From positions 124,001 to 188,000 of the forward strand of contig NZ_LUVZ01000012.1 of NCBI RefSeq assembly GCF_001593385.1: DNA of 64,000 nucleotides, given 5' to 3'. Source of the DNA: Chryseobacterium cucumeris. Lineage in GTDB: Bacteria; Bacteroidota; Bacteroidia; Flavobacteriales; Weeksellaceae. The first letter of the stretch is position 1. Each line of letters begins with the position of its first letter. Positions 15,490 through 24,851 of this stretch are shown in pieces. The notes beneath the pieces are model-generated. The model made no database searches. It was not told where the DNA came from and was given only the letters and a program-made list of their open reading frames with translations. The translations under genes and the position numbers were made by a program.

Positions 15490-18048
15490 ATGAAAAAGAA
15501 TATATTATTCCTTTTAGTCATATGTCTTGTTGCTTCATGTGCTACCAAAACGAAAAAGCCGGAGCAGCGATCAAGAGTATTGAAAGGATTTTCCACATAT
15601 TATAACACATTATTTAATGCAAAAGATGCATTAAACAGTGAGTTTACCACCAGAGACAAAGGGCATAAGGACAACTTTTATGCTCCCTACATTCCTATTC
15701 TGACTTATGAAGAACAGCCTTTAGGAAGTGATCTTGGACAGACTGAGGCTTTTGCCGAAAATTCGATGAAGATGGCTGAAGTAGCCAACAGACCTTCTGG
15801 AAGAGGTAATTCAGGAATTCCCAATATTCCCGGCGGACCTCAGGGAAATGGCCCTTCAAGACCTGACGGGGAACAGACCAAAGGAGCCACTACTCTCGAA
15901 ATTGCAGAAGCAAAGGCTTTAAAAGCAATCAATAAATACTCCGTAACCAGAAATGGTGAGGAGAAAAATAAACAGATTTTTGATGCCTACATGATCCTTG
16001 CCCAGGCAAGAATTTATCGGGGTAAATCTCTGGAAGCACTTGATGCTCTGAATTATGTTTTCACCCGTATGAAAGATGACAAAAGGATTCCACTCGCGAG
16101 AATCTATCAGGGGCTTGCTTATGATCAGATCAAAGATTATCACAGAGCGCATGAAACATTTGCCAAACTGAAAAGTGAAGATATCAGTAAAAGCTATGCA
16201 AAACTGCTGAGCATTTACTATTCCGAATCTTTGCTTGATGCCGGGAAAAAAGAAGAGGCCGCCAAAGAACTTGATAATGCTTTTGAACTGAACAGCAACA
16301 GAAAACTGAAAAGCAGAATCGCTTATCTGAGAGGTCAGGTGCTGGAAAATCTGAATCAGAATGATAAAGCAAGAGAAAGCTATGCTGCAGCGTATAAATA
16401 TGCCAGTGATTTCGAATTTGAAGTAAAATCTCAGGTTGCCATCGCCAAAACTTTTAACGGTAAAGGTGATTATGCAGGAGCAAAAAATTACCTGGAAGGA
16501 ATCAGTAAAAAAGGGATGTATGGCTCCAGAAAGAACGAATTTTATTATGCCTTAGGTTTAATGGCTAATAAAGCAGGCAAAAAGGATGAAGCACAGCAAT
16601 TCTTCAGAAAATCACTGTTTGAAAAGGTTTCTGATCCTCAGATCCGTGGATTGGCTTATTATGAAATAGGAAAAAGCTATCTTGATAAGAATGATTATAT
16701 CGGAGCCGGAAGTTATTATGATTCTGCGCTTGCCGTAATGACTTATGAACCATCAAAAATCCTGTTAAAAGATCAGTCTGAGTATATTAAAAAGATTTCC
16801 AAAAACTACTATCTGATCAAAAAGAATGACAGTATTCTTTCTCTGGCAAAAATGAATGATGCTCAGAAAACAGACTATTTCACAAAATATATTGCCAAAT
16901 TAAAGATTAAAGAAGAGAAAGAGGAACAGGAAAGAAGACGTGCAGAAAGAAGTAAAGGCTTTGATACCGGGGATTACAGTGCCAATTCTATTTTTGCCAA
17001 TAGTGGCAATTCTTTTGAAGACTTTGGAGTCACTACAAAAGGTTTTTATTTCAGCAATTCAGGAACGGTAAGCAAAGGAACCTCTTCATTTAAGCAGATC
17101 TGGGGAGACCGTGCCCTGGCCGATAACTGGCGTTCTTCCAAGAAAATGGCGTCTATTGAAGATATGAAAAATGAAGCGTTGGGAGTAAACTCAGCACCTA
17201 ATCCAAGACGTTTTGAGCCTGCGTACTATATTGAACAGATTCCTACAGATCAGGGAAAATTATCTCAGTTAAAAAAGGACAGAGATACCGCCTCATTAGG
17301 TCTGGGAATTATGTATCAGAATTATTTTACCAATACTCCACTGGCCACGAAAACACTTTATGATCTTGTTGATGTAAAGCCGGAAGAAAAAGTGATGTTA
17401 CAGGCATTGTATGAGATTTTTGCCATGAATTATGAGAAAAATCCACAGGCTTCTGAAAGAGCAAAACAAATTCTCTTAGCTGATTATCCTTATACTTCTT
17501 ACGCTGAATTTGCCAGAAATCCTAAAAATAAATCATTTGTAAAATCAACTGAAGAAGTTGAAAACGAATACAAAAAGGCATATGCACTATTTGAATCAGA
17601 AAAATTTGTGGAAAGTAAAGATATTATAGATCAGACGATTCAGAAGTTTCCGAAAGATGCTCTGGTTCCTAAGCTGTATTTATTAAATGCTTTCAATGCA
17701 GGAAAATCAAGTGGAAAAGAAGTTATGATTCTGCAGCTGGAACAGATTGCCCTGAATTATTCCAAAACACCTGAAGGGATAAGAGCTAAAGAAATGCTGA
17801 ATTATCTGAAAAGTGACCTCAGCTTCCAGGCAACGGACAACAAAGGAAATAATATTCCTCAACAACCATCAGGAGCACCTGTACAACCTAACACCCAAAA
17901 TACGGGAGTTCCACAAATGAATAGTGGAAAAGTACAGAAGCTGGATAATATAAGTACAGCTCCACAAGCAAGCCCGGGGCAACCACAAAATCCTAAAAAA
18001 CCTACTGAGACAAAATCAGGATCGAAGATCCCGCCAAGACCTCAATAA
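15490..18048 (+). CDS. sprE: SprE/PorW-like TPR lipoprotein of type IX secretion
   Basis: This 852-residue protein has a lipoprotein signal (MKKNILFLLVICLVASC, Cys 17) and then a segment RSRVLKGFSTYYNTLFNAKDAL typical of SprE/PorW. A long series of TPR-like helical pairs runs from about residue 130 to 430 and again at 610-770. A charged linker with KIKEEKEEQERRRAERS lies near 475, and a Pro/Gln-rich disordered tail covers the last 70 residues. SprE/PorW is needed for gliding motility and type IX secretion, linking the PorK/N ring to the Sov translocon. Length and layout fit. A terminator follows immediately. Confidence 0.75.
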   Translation: MKKNILFLLVICLVASCATKTKKPEQRSRVLKGFSTYYNTLFNAKDALNSEFTTRDKGHKDNFYAPYIPILTYEEQPLGSDLGQTEAFAENSMKMAEVANRPSGRGNSGIPNIPGGPQGNGPSRPDGEQTKGATTLEIAEAKALKAINKYSVTRNGEEKNKQIFDAYMILAQARIYRGKSLEALDALNYVFTRMKDDKRIPLARIYQGLAYDQIKDYHRAHETFAKLKSEDISKSYAKLLSIYYSESLLDAGKKEEAAKELDNAFELNSNRKLKSRIAYLRGQVLENLNQNDKARESYAAAYKYASDFEFEVKSQVAIAKTFNGKGDYAGAKNYLEGISKKGMYGSRKNEFYYALGLMANKAGKKDEAQQFFRKSLFEKVSDPQIRGLAYYEIGKSYLDKNDYIGAGSYYDSALAVMTYEPSKILLKDQSEYIKKISKNYYLIKKNDSILSLAKMNDAQKTDYFTKYIAKLKIKEEKEEQERRRAERSKGFDTGDYSANSIFANSGNSFEDFGVTTKGFYFSNSGTVSKGTSSFKQIWGDRALADNWRSSKKMASIEDMKNEALGVNSAPNPRRFEPAYYIEQIPTDQGKLSQLKKDRDTASLGLGIMYQNYFTNTPLATKTLYDLVDVKPEEKVMLQALYEIFAMNYEKNPQASERAKQILLADYPYTSYAEFARNPKNKSFVKSTEEVENEYKKAYALFESEKFVESKDIIDQTIQKFPKDALVPKLYLLNAFNAGKSSGKEVMILQLEQIALNYSKTPEGIRAKEMLNYLKSDLSFQATDNKGNNIPQQPSGAPVQPNTQNTGVPQMNSGKVQKLDNISTAPQASPGQPQNPKKPTETKSGSKIPPRPQ

Positions 18049-18052
18049 AATA

Positions 18053-18079
18053 AAAAGCGAAGATTTATTCTTCGCTTTT
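18053..18079. terminator. Intrinsic terminator overlapping the tsaB 3' end
   Basis: Perfect stem AAAAGCGAAGA (18053-18063) / TCTTCGCTTTT (18069-18079) with a TTTAT loop and a downstream T-rich run. It ends the sprE transcript and overlaps the last codons and stop of convergent tsaB. Confidence 0.85.
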
Positions 18080-18745
18080 CTTTTTCTTTACTCCATGGAA
18101 ATCTTTGAGATAAAAAGGCTCAAAATAAGCCATATCTTCAAATTCTTTGTTTTGTATTTTCTCCAGAGTCTTTCTGATGAGATATTGTGCAGAAGGATAA
18201 ACATCTTCTTTAAAAACAGCATCAGGGAGATTCAGAATTTCTTTTGCTTTTTTAGCGCCATCCCCTATAAACAGAATTTTTTTATCTTTAAATTCTTCAA
18301 AAGATGTTTCATCCAGAATCTTGGCTTCGGTCTTGGATAACTCCTCCCCTGTTTTACCGTCATAAACGGCCGTATAAACCTCCATTCTCCTTGCATCGGT
18401 CAAAGGTATTATAAAATCGTAGTTATCGCCTAAAAAAGGCTCTATCATGCTTTCAAGAGAATTCACTGCTATCAAAGGAACTCTGAGTCCATAACAAAAC
18501 CCTTTAGCTGAGGCAGCTCCGATTCTTAGGCCGGTATAAGATCCGGGACCTTTTCCTAAAGAAACGGCTTCGATATCTTTAAGCGTAATCCCCGCTCCTT
18601 CCAATGCCCACTCTACATAAGTGTGAAGACTTTCAGACTGTTTATAGTTTTCAGAAACTTCTTCACAAAGGCACAATAACTTCTCATTATCTGATATGGC
18701 TACTGAACAGTTTTTCGATGATGTTTCCAGATATAGAATTTTCAT
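18065..18745 (-). CDS. tsaB: tRNA threonylcarbamoyladenosine protein TsaB
   Basis: This 226-residue actin-like ATPase-fold protein has the TsaB hallmarks ILYLETSSKNCSVAI at the N-terminus and SLGKGPGSYTGLRIGAASAKGFCYGL near residues 62-85. TsaB is the non-catalytic partner of TsaD in making t6A37 of ANN-decoding tRNAs. The product ends in a lysine-rich KKKKSEE tail whose codons are shared with the bidirectional terminator. Confidence 0.93.
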   Translation of the reverse strand: MKILYLETSSKNCSVAISDNEKLLCLCEEVSENYKQSESLHTYVEWALEGAGITLKDIEAVSLGKGPGSYTGLRIGAASAKGFCYGLRVPLIAVNSLESMIEPFLGDNYDFIIPLTDARRMEVYTAVYDGKTGEELSKTEAKILDETSFEEFKDKKILFIGDGAKKAKEILNLPDAVFKEDVYPSAQYLIRKTLEKIQNKEFEDMAYFEPFYLKDFHGVKKKKSEE

Positions 18746-18812
18746 TTTTTTGTTTTAAGCTAAACAGCAAAATTGCATTTAATTTTCTGCAAATTTACTT
18801 CATTATTTTGGA

Positions 18813-19562
18813 CTATTTTCTATAAATCGTTCTTGGCTCAGCCTGAGCACTTGGATAGATAGTCATATCTGAAATAGTAACGTGTTTCGGAGCATTTACA
18901 CAGTAAGCAATGGCATCAGCAATATCTTCTGCTTTCAGGGCATCATAGCCTGCATACACCGTTGAAGCCTTTTCACTATCGCCTTTGAACCTTACCAGAG
19001 AGAAATCGGTTTCTACAGCTCCCGGCTGGATATTGGTTACTTTGATTCCAAATTCGGTAAGTTCCAGTCTCATACCTTCCGAAATAACGTCTACTGCTTT
19101 CTTTGTTGCACAGTACACTACTCCATTCGCATAGGTTTGTCTTGCTGCTACAGAACTGATATTTACAACATGACCTAAATTTTTAGTTTTCATAGTTGGA
19201 ATGATCATTTTGGAAACATACAGTAATCCCTTCACATTTCCGTCAATCATAGAATCCCAGTCGTCCGTCTTACCAGCAGAGAGAGGATCTAACCCATGAG
19301 CATTGCCAGCATTATTAATCAGAACATCAATATCTTTCCAGTTCTCAGGAAGAGAATTAATAGCTGCTTCCACTTCTTCAAGATTCCTTACATCAAATAT
19401 TAAACTAAATATTTCGGTGTATTGGGAAAGTTCTGTTTTTACAGACTCCAGCACCTCACTTCTCCTTCCACAAATAATAATTCTGTTTCCTTGCTTTGCA
19501 AGAAGCTCTGCAGTGGCTTTACCTATACCGGAAGTTGCACCGGTGATTAATATTGTCTTCAT
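18813..19562 (-). CDS. Short-chain dehydrogenase/reductase, YdfG-like
   Basis: Classical SDR of 249 residues: TGATSGIGKATAE cofactor loop (residues 7-19), NNAG near 88, the catalytic Ser (NISSVAA) and the YCATK Tyr/Lys pair near 150. The C-terminal YPSAQAEPRTIYRK resembles YdfG/malonic semialdehyde or serine 3-dehydrogenase-type SDRs, which prefer NADP. The exact substrate cannot be assigned. It is probably transcribed alone. Confidence 0.88.
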   Translation of the reverse strand: MKTILITGATSGIGKATAELLAKQGNRIIICGRRSEVLESVKTELSQYTEIFSLIFDVRNLEEVEAAINSLPENWKDIDVLINNAGNAHGLDPLSAGKTDDWDSMIDGNVKGLLYVSKMIIPTMKTKNLGHVVNISSVAARQTYANGVVYCATKKAVDVISEGMRLELTEFGIKVTNIQPGAVETDFSLVRFKGDSEKASTVYAGYDALKAEDIADAIAYCVNAPKHVTISDMTIYPSAQAEPRTIYRK

Positions 19563-19644
19563 AAAATTGGTTGTTAAATGTCCGAATGCACTCCTCTATC
19601 AATGTCATGATTCTGTTACATTCAAACATTGTTGTATTGATTTA

Positions 19645-20016
19645 TTAATTTGCATCAAAGGCCTGAAAAGCATCTTTGATATGGTCAATAACTAAGTTTT
19701 TGTTATCATCGGGAAGAACGGAAATAATATCAAATCTGGCTTCCTGGTCTTTATGACATTCCTCAAGATAATGATTAGCTGCAGAAATAATGGATTTTAT
19801 CTTTGTTTTGGTTACAGCTTCCTGAGGGAGCATAAAGGCATCCGTGGATCTTGCTTTCACTTCCACGATAATAATCAGATTATCTTTTTCAGCAATGATA
19901 TCAATTTCGTTTTGCTTAAAACGAAAGTTTCTGGCCTTAATGGTATAGCCGTTTTTCTGAAGATAATCAGCAGCGAGATTCTCTGCTATTTTTCCAAAAT
20001 CATTATGATGAGCCAT
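19645..20016 (-). CDS. YraN family (UPF0102) nuclease-like protein
   Basis: This 123-residue protein matches YraN: GKIAENLAADYLQKNGYTI, then the PD-(D/E)xK-like core NEIDIIAEKDNLIIIVEVKARS with the D-x(n)-ExK metal-binding residues, and the C-terminal ARFDIISVLPDD. The family fold is that of Holliday-junction resolvases and restriction nucleases, but its function is not settled. It lies 42 bp upstream of the LD-carboxypeptidase gene's 3' end in a run of minus-strand genes. Confidence 0.9.
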   Translation of the reverse strand: MAHHNDFGKIAENLAADYLQKNGYTIKARNFRFKQNEIDIIAEKDNLIIIVEVKARSTDAFMLPQEAVTKTKIKSIISAANHYLEECHKDQEARFDIISVLPDDNKNLVIDHIKDAFQAFDAN

Positions 20017-20058
20017 AGTGTATAGTTAAGAGTTTGGAGACAGGAGAGTAGTGCTACT

Positions 20059-20988
20059 TTAAAAATCTATTTTTACTTTAGCATCCACTTTCATTTTCAC
20101 ATTGGCACCAATTAAAAGTGGTCTGTTGTCTTTAATATGCCCATTCGGGAAGGCAAATACTACCGGGAAATTATACTTTGAAATTCTGTCTGAGATCAGT
20201 TTGTAAACGAACTCATCAAAGCTATCTTCATAGTTTTTATTTTCCTTTTCATCTCCCATATTGGTCATTCCACCAACAATCAATCCTTTGATTTTGTTGA
20301 AAACACCTGCCAGCTCCAGACTCATAATCATACGGTCCAGTGCATAGAAGTTTTCTCCTATATCTTCAATAAACAGAATCTTGTCTTTAAAATCGAATGA
20401 ATATTTCGTTCCCAGAAGAGCGTAGATAAGGGCTAAATTCCCTCCGACCAGTTCTCCCTGAATATTCCCCTTTTTATTGAATGGGTGAGATTTTAGGACG
20501 TATTTAGGCTTTTTGCCTTTAAGGATATCAAAGATCAGATCATAGCTTTCATTTGTCACTCCAAAACTTGATGTCTTAATGGTCTGTCCATGAATGGAAA
20601 CAAAACCTTTTTTTAACAGATAACTTTGTATGACTGTATTGTCTGAATATCCGATATACCATTTCGGGTTTTCTGTAAAGTTTTTCAACTTCAGGTGCTG
20701 AATAAGATGCTGGCATCCGTAACCGCCTCTTGAAGCCCATACAGCTCTTATTTCCGTATCGTTTAAGGCCCAGTTGATATCTTTTGTTCTTTCCTTTTCT
20801 GTTCCGGCGTAATTATATCCGTTTGAAAATTTAGTGTAGAGATGTTCTCCGAGAACGGGTTCAAAACCTCTGCTTTTAATCATTTCTATTCCCTTTTCCA
20901 GTTGAGTAGTATCTACTGCACCTGCAGGGGAAATAACAGCTATTTTGTCTCCTTTTTTAAGAGACTTTGGAAAGATCATTTTTTTCAT
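20059..20988 (-). CDS. LD-carboxypeptidase (peptidase family S66)
   Basis: This 309-residue protein has the S66 catalytic set: nucleophile Ser in WYIGYSDNTVIQ, Glu in FIEDIGENFYALDRM and His in FPNGHIKDNRP, plus the RGGYGCQHLI and GGNLALIYALLGT segments. The family trims the D-Ala4 from muropeptide tetrapeptides during cell-wall recycling. No signal peptide is seen, so it is cytosolic as expected for recycling. It overlaps the upstream LysE-type gene by 4 bp (ATGA), so the two are co-translated. Confidence 0.9.
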   Translation of the reverse strand: MKKMIFPKSLKKGDKIAVISPAGAVDTTQLEKGIEMIKSRGFEPVLGEHLYTKFSNGYNYAGTEKERTKDINWALNDTEIRAVWASRGGYGCQHLIQHLKLKNFTENPKWYIGYSDNTVIQSYLLKKGFVSIHGQTIKTSSFGVTNESYDLIFDILKGKKPKYVLKSHPFNKKGNIQGELVGGNLALIYALLGTKYSFDFKDKILFIEDIGENFYALDRMIMSLELAGVFNKIKGLIVGGMTNMGDEKENKNYEDSFDEFVYKLISDRISKYNFPVVFAFPNGHIKDNRPLLIGANVKMKVDAKVKIDF

Positions 20989-21671
20989 TTTGCTTTTTGA
21001 TATTTTACTTCTTTCTTTTCTGCTTCCTCCAGTTGTTTTTCAAATTGGTTGAACTTTTTAAAACTCTGCAGGAAAATAAAGAAACTGAATATAATAAGAA
21101 TACAGCCAACAACTCTTCTGATCTGGTTGGCCAGTTTTTGTGTTAATTTATCGTGAAACTGTTTGGCAAGAAATATCTTGGCAAGATCTATAGACAGGTA
21201 AGTGGCCAGTACTATACTGATGTATAAAATAAAACTGCTGGTGTCCGGATATTGATTCCTTACGGAAATTACCGTTACCAGCCAGAAAAGGATGACTCCT
21301 ACATTCAGAAGATTAAAGAAAAAACCGTTGAAAAAGGTCTTAATATAATTTTGACCAATGATCTTTTCTTCTCCGGGCAGGTGCATTTTGGTTTTGGTCA
21401 CCAGCATTACAATTCCGTAGATGAAAATAAGAATAGAAGTGATCCTGTAAAAACCTGGATGTTTATCAATTAAAGAAACAATATCCGTACTGGCATAGTA
21501 CGCCGCTACAATGCATAATAAATCTGCCGTAATCACACCAAGATCCAGTGACAGGGCATGTCTGGGGCCTCTGGAAAAGCTGGTTTCAATAAGCAGGAAA
21601 AAAATAGGTCCTATGAAAACCAGGCTTAGCATAAATCCTAATATGACGGCAGATAGTACAAGTTCTAGCAT
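20985..21671 (-). CDS. LysE-family amino-acid/metabolite exporter
   Basis: This 228-residue integral membrane protein has about six hydrophobic segments and the LysE-type start (GFMLSLVFIGPIFFLLIETSFSRGPRHALSLDLGVITADL). A charged C-terminal tail (EKQLEEAEKKEVKYQKAK) is cytosolic. Family members export basic amino acids, homoserine or other small molecules; the substrate here is unknown. It is coupled by a 4-bp overlap to the LD-carboxypeptidase gene, so export of a wall-recycling product is possible but speculative. Confidence 0.85.
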   Translation of the reverse strand: MLELVLSAVILGFMLSLVFIGPIFFLLIETSFSRGPRHALSLDLGVITADLLCIVAAYYASTDIVSLIDKHPGFYRITSILIFIYGIVMLVTKTKMHLPGEEKIIGQNYIKTFFNGFFFNLLNVGVILFWLVTVISVRNQYPDTSSFILYISIVLATYLSIDLAKIFLAKQFHDKLTQKLANQIRRVVGCILIIFSFFIFLQSFKKFNQFEKQLEEAEKKEVKYQKAK

Positions 21672-21855
21672 TAAGTAGTGTTTTAAAATGAATAAAAATT
21701 CATTTCGTTTAATACAAAGTTAGACTTTATGATTTAATTATTCAATAAAGTTATGATATATCAAGTGGATTTTAATAACACTTTAATGTAATTTTTTATT
21801 AAGGAATAGGAGAGGAGTGGAGAGTACATTTCATACTTTTTATATTTAGAAAATA

Positions 21856-21888
21856 AAAGGCTGACGGTTCGGTAACACATCAGCCTTT
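21856..21888 (-). terminator. Intrinsic terminator after rnr
   Basis: Stem AAAGGCTGA (21856-21864) / TCAGCCTTT (21880-21888) with a 15-nt loop, in the 254-bp gap between rnr and the LysE-type gene. The minus-strand 3' side is A/T-rich. Confidence 0.7.
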
Positions 21889-21925
21889 ATAATTTTATCA
21901 ACAGTCTTCTTAAAGACTTAATTCT

Positions 21926-24079
21926 TTACTTCACAATCTGGAAGTCAAGCTGCTTCTGAATCAGATTGGCTTTCACCACCTTAATCTGAACTTCATCTCC
22001 AAGCTGATATTTATTTCCATGTCTTATTCCGTATACAGCATGGGTTTTCGCATCATACATATAGGAATCATCCACAAGGTCTCTTAACTTGATCAAACCT
22101 TCAGCACCATTCTCAGGAATTTCAACCCAGAAACCAAACTCAGCTACTCCGGAAATCACTCCTCTGAATGTTTCTCCCAGATGTTTTTCCATGAATTTTA
22201 CCTGCATGTACTTGATGGAATCTCTTTCCGCATCTGCTGCCAGTCTTTCCATCGCACTGCAGTGTTTTGCCTTTTCTTCAAGCTCACCTCTGTTTGGAGA
22301 TTTTCCTCCATCCAGATAATGCTGAAGAAGACGGTGTGCCAGCAAATCGGGATAACGACGGATAGGAGAGGTGAAGTGGCTGTAATACTCAAAACCTAAA
22401 CCATAGTGGCCGATTGGTTCCGTAGAGTATACCGCCTTACTCATACTTCTCATCGCAAGAGTTTCAATCATATTTTCTTCCCCTTTTCCTTTTACATCAT
22501 GAAGAAGTTTATTCAAAGACGCAGCCACTTTTTTGGTATTGGCCAAATCCATTTTATATCCGAAAGTAGCAACGAAGTCTCTCAAAGATTCCAGTTTTGC
22601 AGGATCCGGATCATCGTGAACCCTGTAAATAAATGTATTGTTGGTGATCTCACCTTTTCTTGAAAGTGATACAAATTCTGATACTTTTTTATTGGCTAAA
22701 AGCATGAATTCCTCGATCAGGTGATTGGAGTCTTTACTGATTTTAAAGTACACACCAACCGGTTCATTATTTTCATCAAGATTGAATCTTACTTCACTTC
22801 TGTCAAAAGTAATGGCTCCTTTTCTTATACGTTCATGACGCATTATTTTCGCCAGCTTATCAAGTGTATTGATTTCTTCCGCCAGATCTCCCTGTCCGGT
22901 TTCGATACGCTCCTGAGCTTCTTCGTATGTGAATCTCCTATCTGAGTGGATTACTGTTCTTCCGAACCACTGCTTTTGAATTTCAGCATTATCATTCAGT
23001 TCAAAAACAGCTGAAAAGGTATATTTATCCTCGTGTGGACGAAGGGAGCATACATCATTACTCAAAACTTCCGGCAGCATCGGCACAACCCTGTCAACAA
23101 GATATACTGAAGTAGCTCTCTGATAGGCTTCATCATCCAGAATAGTTCCCGGAACTACGTAATGAGATACGTCTGCAATATGAACTCCGATTTCCCAGTT
23201 TCCATTTTCCAGTTTTCTAATGGATAGAGCATCGTCAAAATCCTTCGCATCCTTAGGGTCAATGGTAAACGTACAGATATTACGCATATCCCAACGTTTT
23301 GCCACCTCGTCATCTGTGATGCTTCTGTCGATTTTATCTGCATCAGCTTCTACTTCTGATGGAAATTCGTAAGGAAGACCATATTCTGCAAGAATAGAGT
23401 GGATTTCCGTTTCATGTTCTCCCGGAGCACCCAGCACCTGAATGATTTCACCTTCCGGGTTTTTGTCACCCGGTCTCCATTCCGTCATTTTTACGATCAC
23501 CTTATCTCCATCTTCAGCATTGTTGAATTTTCCTTTCGGAATAAAGATATCTGTGTTGATTGTCTTTTTATCACAAACCACAAACCCAAATTCCTTATGG
23601 GCAACCTTCTGAAATGTTCCTACAAATTCCGTTCTGGTACGTTCCAAAACTTCCAAAACAGAGCCCTCTAATTTCTTTCCTTTATAATGATAAGTTATAA
23701 TAAGAACCTTATCTCCCTGCAATGCATCCTTTACATTTTTGGAATGAACGAAGACATCATCTTCCAAACCTTCCACACTTACATAAGCATTTCCACTTTG
23801 GTTAAAGTCAATAGTTCCCGTAAGCGTTCCTGCGATTTTTAGGTTCACAATGTATTTTCCTTTTTCAACTTCTTTAATCTTTTCAGATCCCTGAAGTTTA
23901 TGCAGCGCCTGGATCACAAGTTCTCTTTGTCTTGGATTTTTGTAATCTATCCCATCAGCGATCTGCTTATAGTTATAAATTTTGGATGAATTTGCATTCA
24001 TAAAACGGAGGATCATTCTTCCGATCTCCATCATCTTTAAATCATTTTTATGACTTATATATTTTCTTTTTTTTGGCAT
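21926..24079 (-). CDS. rnr: Ribonuclease R
   Basis: This 717-residue RNB-family exonuclease has, in order, an N-terminal basic/helix-turn-helix part (residues 1-75), cold-shock domains (about 80-230), the RNB catalytic domain with DPKDAKDFDDALS (the Asp cluster binding Mg2+) and HYGLGFEYYSHFTSPIRRYPDLLAHR, and an S1 domain at about 630-717 (FRGVISGVAEFGFWVEIPENGAEG). It degrades structured RNA 3' to 5'. It is a single-gene unit with its own terminator. Confidence 0.95.
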   Translation of the reverse strand: MPKKRKYISHKNDLKMMEIGRMILRFMNANSSKIYNYKQIADGIDYKNPRQRELVIQALHKLQGSEKIKEVEKGKYIVNLKIAGTLTGTIDFNQSGNAYVSVEGLEDDVFVHSKNVKDALQGDKVLIITYHYKGKKLEGSVLEVLERTRTEFVGTFQKVAHKEFGFVVCDKKTINTDIFIPKGKFNNAEDGDKVIVKMTEWRPGDKNPEGEIIQVLGAPGEHETEIHSILAEYGLPYEFPSEVEADADKIDRSITDDEVAKRWDMRNICTFTIDPKDAKDFDDALSIRKLENGNWEIGVHIADVSHYVVPGTILDDEAYQRATSVYLVDRVVPMLPEVLSNDVCSLRPHEDKYTFSAVFELNDNAEIQKQWFGRTVIHSDRRFTYEEAQERIETGQGDLAEEINTLDKLAKIMRHERIRKGAITFDRSEVRFNLDENNEPVGVYFKISKDSNHLIEEFMLLANKKVSEFVSLSRKGEITNNTFIYRVHDDPDPAKLESLRDFVATFGYKMDLANTKKVAASLNKLLHDVKGKGEENMIETLAMRSMSKAVYSTEPIGHYGLGFEYYSHFTSPIRRYPDLLAHRLLQHYLDGGKSPNRGELEEKAKHCSAMERLAADAERDSIKYMQVKFMEKHLGETFRGVISGVAEFGFWVEIPENGAEGLIKLRDLVDDSYMYDAKTHAVYGIRHGNKYQLGDEVQIKVVKANLIQKQLDFQIVK

Positions 24080-24380
24080 TTTAATTTTTCTTTTAATTGT
24101 TTTGGTCTTATCTCAATTAAGACCTTTTTCTAAATCTTCCTTATTAGTTCCTTAGTATAAGGTTATTCAATTTCATCATTAGAATCTTTCCGTAAATCAT
24201 CAGAAATTATCTTTCAGTTTGCTTACAACGGGAGCTTTAGTTTTGTATAAATTTAATACAATTCTGGAGAAGAAAAGAGAAAAACCTTTTATTAAATATA
24301 TTTCAAATATAAGAAAGGCTTTGGAGAATAATAGAGTGTAATTTCTATTGGACACTGCAAATGTACGAATAAAAAATAAA
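24080..24380. other. Gene-free interval between rnr and rpiB
   Basis: This 300-bp gap holds the rnr promoter region and no credible gene. An 88-codon minus-strand frame at 24200-24466 runs through the rpiB terminator and the rpiB 3' end, so it is not a gene. Confidence 0.6.
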
Positions 24381-24410
24381 TAAGGCTTGTAAAGTGATTT
24401 ACAAGCCTTA
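24381..24410 (-). terminator. Intrinsic terminator of rpiB
   Basis: Perfect 13-bp stem TAAGGCTTGTAAA (24381-24393) / TTTACAAGCCTTA (24398-24410) with a GTGA loop, 7 bp after the rpiB stop on the minus strand, followed by a T-rich run on that strand. Confidence 0.88.
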
Positions 24411-24416
24411 TTATAA

Positions 24417-24851
24417 TTAGCAAACTGCAATTTTGTCAACTCTGTTCTGGTGTCTTCCACCTTCAAAGTCTGTTGAAAGAAATTTATCTACAATTTCAAG
24501 TGCCAGTTCTTTAGATATAAATCTTGCCGGCATTGAAATCATGTTGGCATCATTATGCTGTCTTGCCAGTGTTGCAATCTCCGGCATCCAGCATAAAGCG
24601 CATCTTATCTTCTGATGTTTGTTAGCAGTGATCTGAACTCCGTTTCCGCTTCCACAGATCAGAATTCCCAGCTCATTTTCTCCGTTTTCCACAGAGGTTG
24701 CCGCAGGGTGTACAAAGTCTGGATAATCCACACTGTTTGTGGAAAACGTTCCAAAATCCTGAACTTCAAAACGTTCTGAAAGGTAGTTCTTAACAATCTC
24801 CTTATATTCATAGCCTGCATGGTCAGCTGCGATAGCAATTTTTCTTTTCAT
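24417..24851 (-). CDS. rpiB: Ribose-5-phosphate isomerase B
   Basis: Complete 144-residue RpiB/LacAB-type isomerase: AADHAGYEYKEIVKNYL at the start, VDYPDFVHPAA, the catalytic Cys in LGILICGSGNGVQITANK, and the C-terminal FEGGRHQNRVDKI. It interconverts ribose-5-phosphate and ribulose-5-phosphate. It is divergent from pgk across a long AT-rich gap that may be the replication origin. Confidence 0.95.
   Translation of the reverse strand: MKRKIAIAADHAGYEYKEIVKNYLSERFEVQDFGTFSTNSVDYPDFVHPAATSVENGENELGILICGSGNGVQITANKHQKIRCALCWMPEIATLARQHNDANMISMPARFISKELALEIVDKFLSTDFEGGRHQNRVDKIAVC

Noticed and set aside
24200-24466. 88-codon minus-strand reading frame between rnr and rpiB
   Set aside because: It runs through the rpiB terminator and overlaps the rpiB 3' end in another frame; composition is AT-rich without protein-like pattern.
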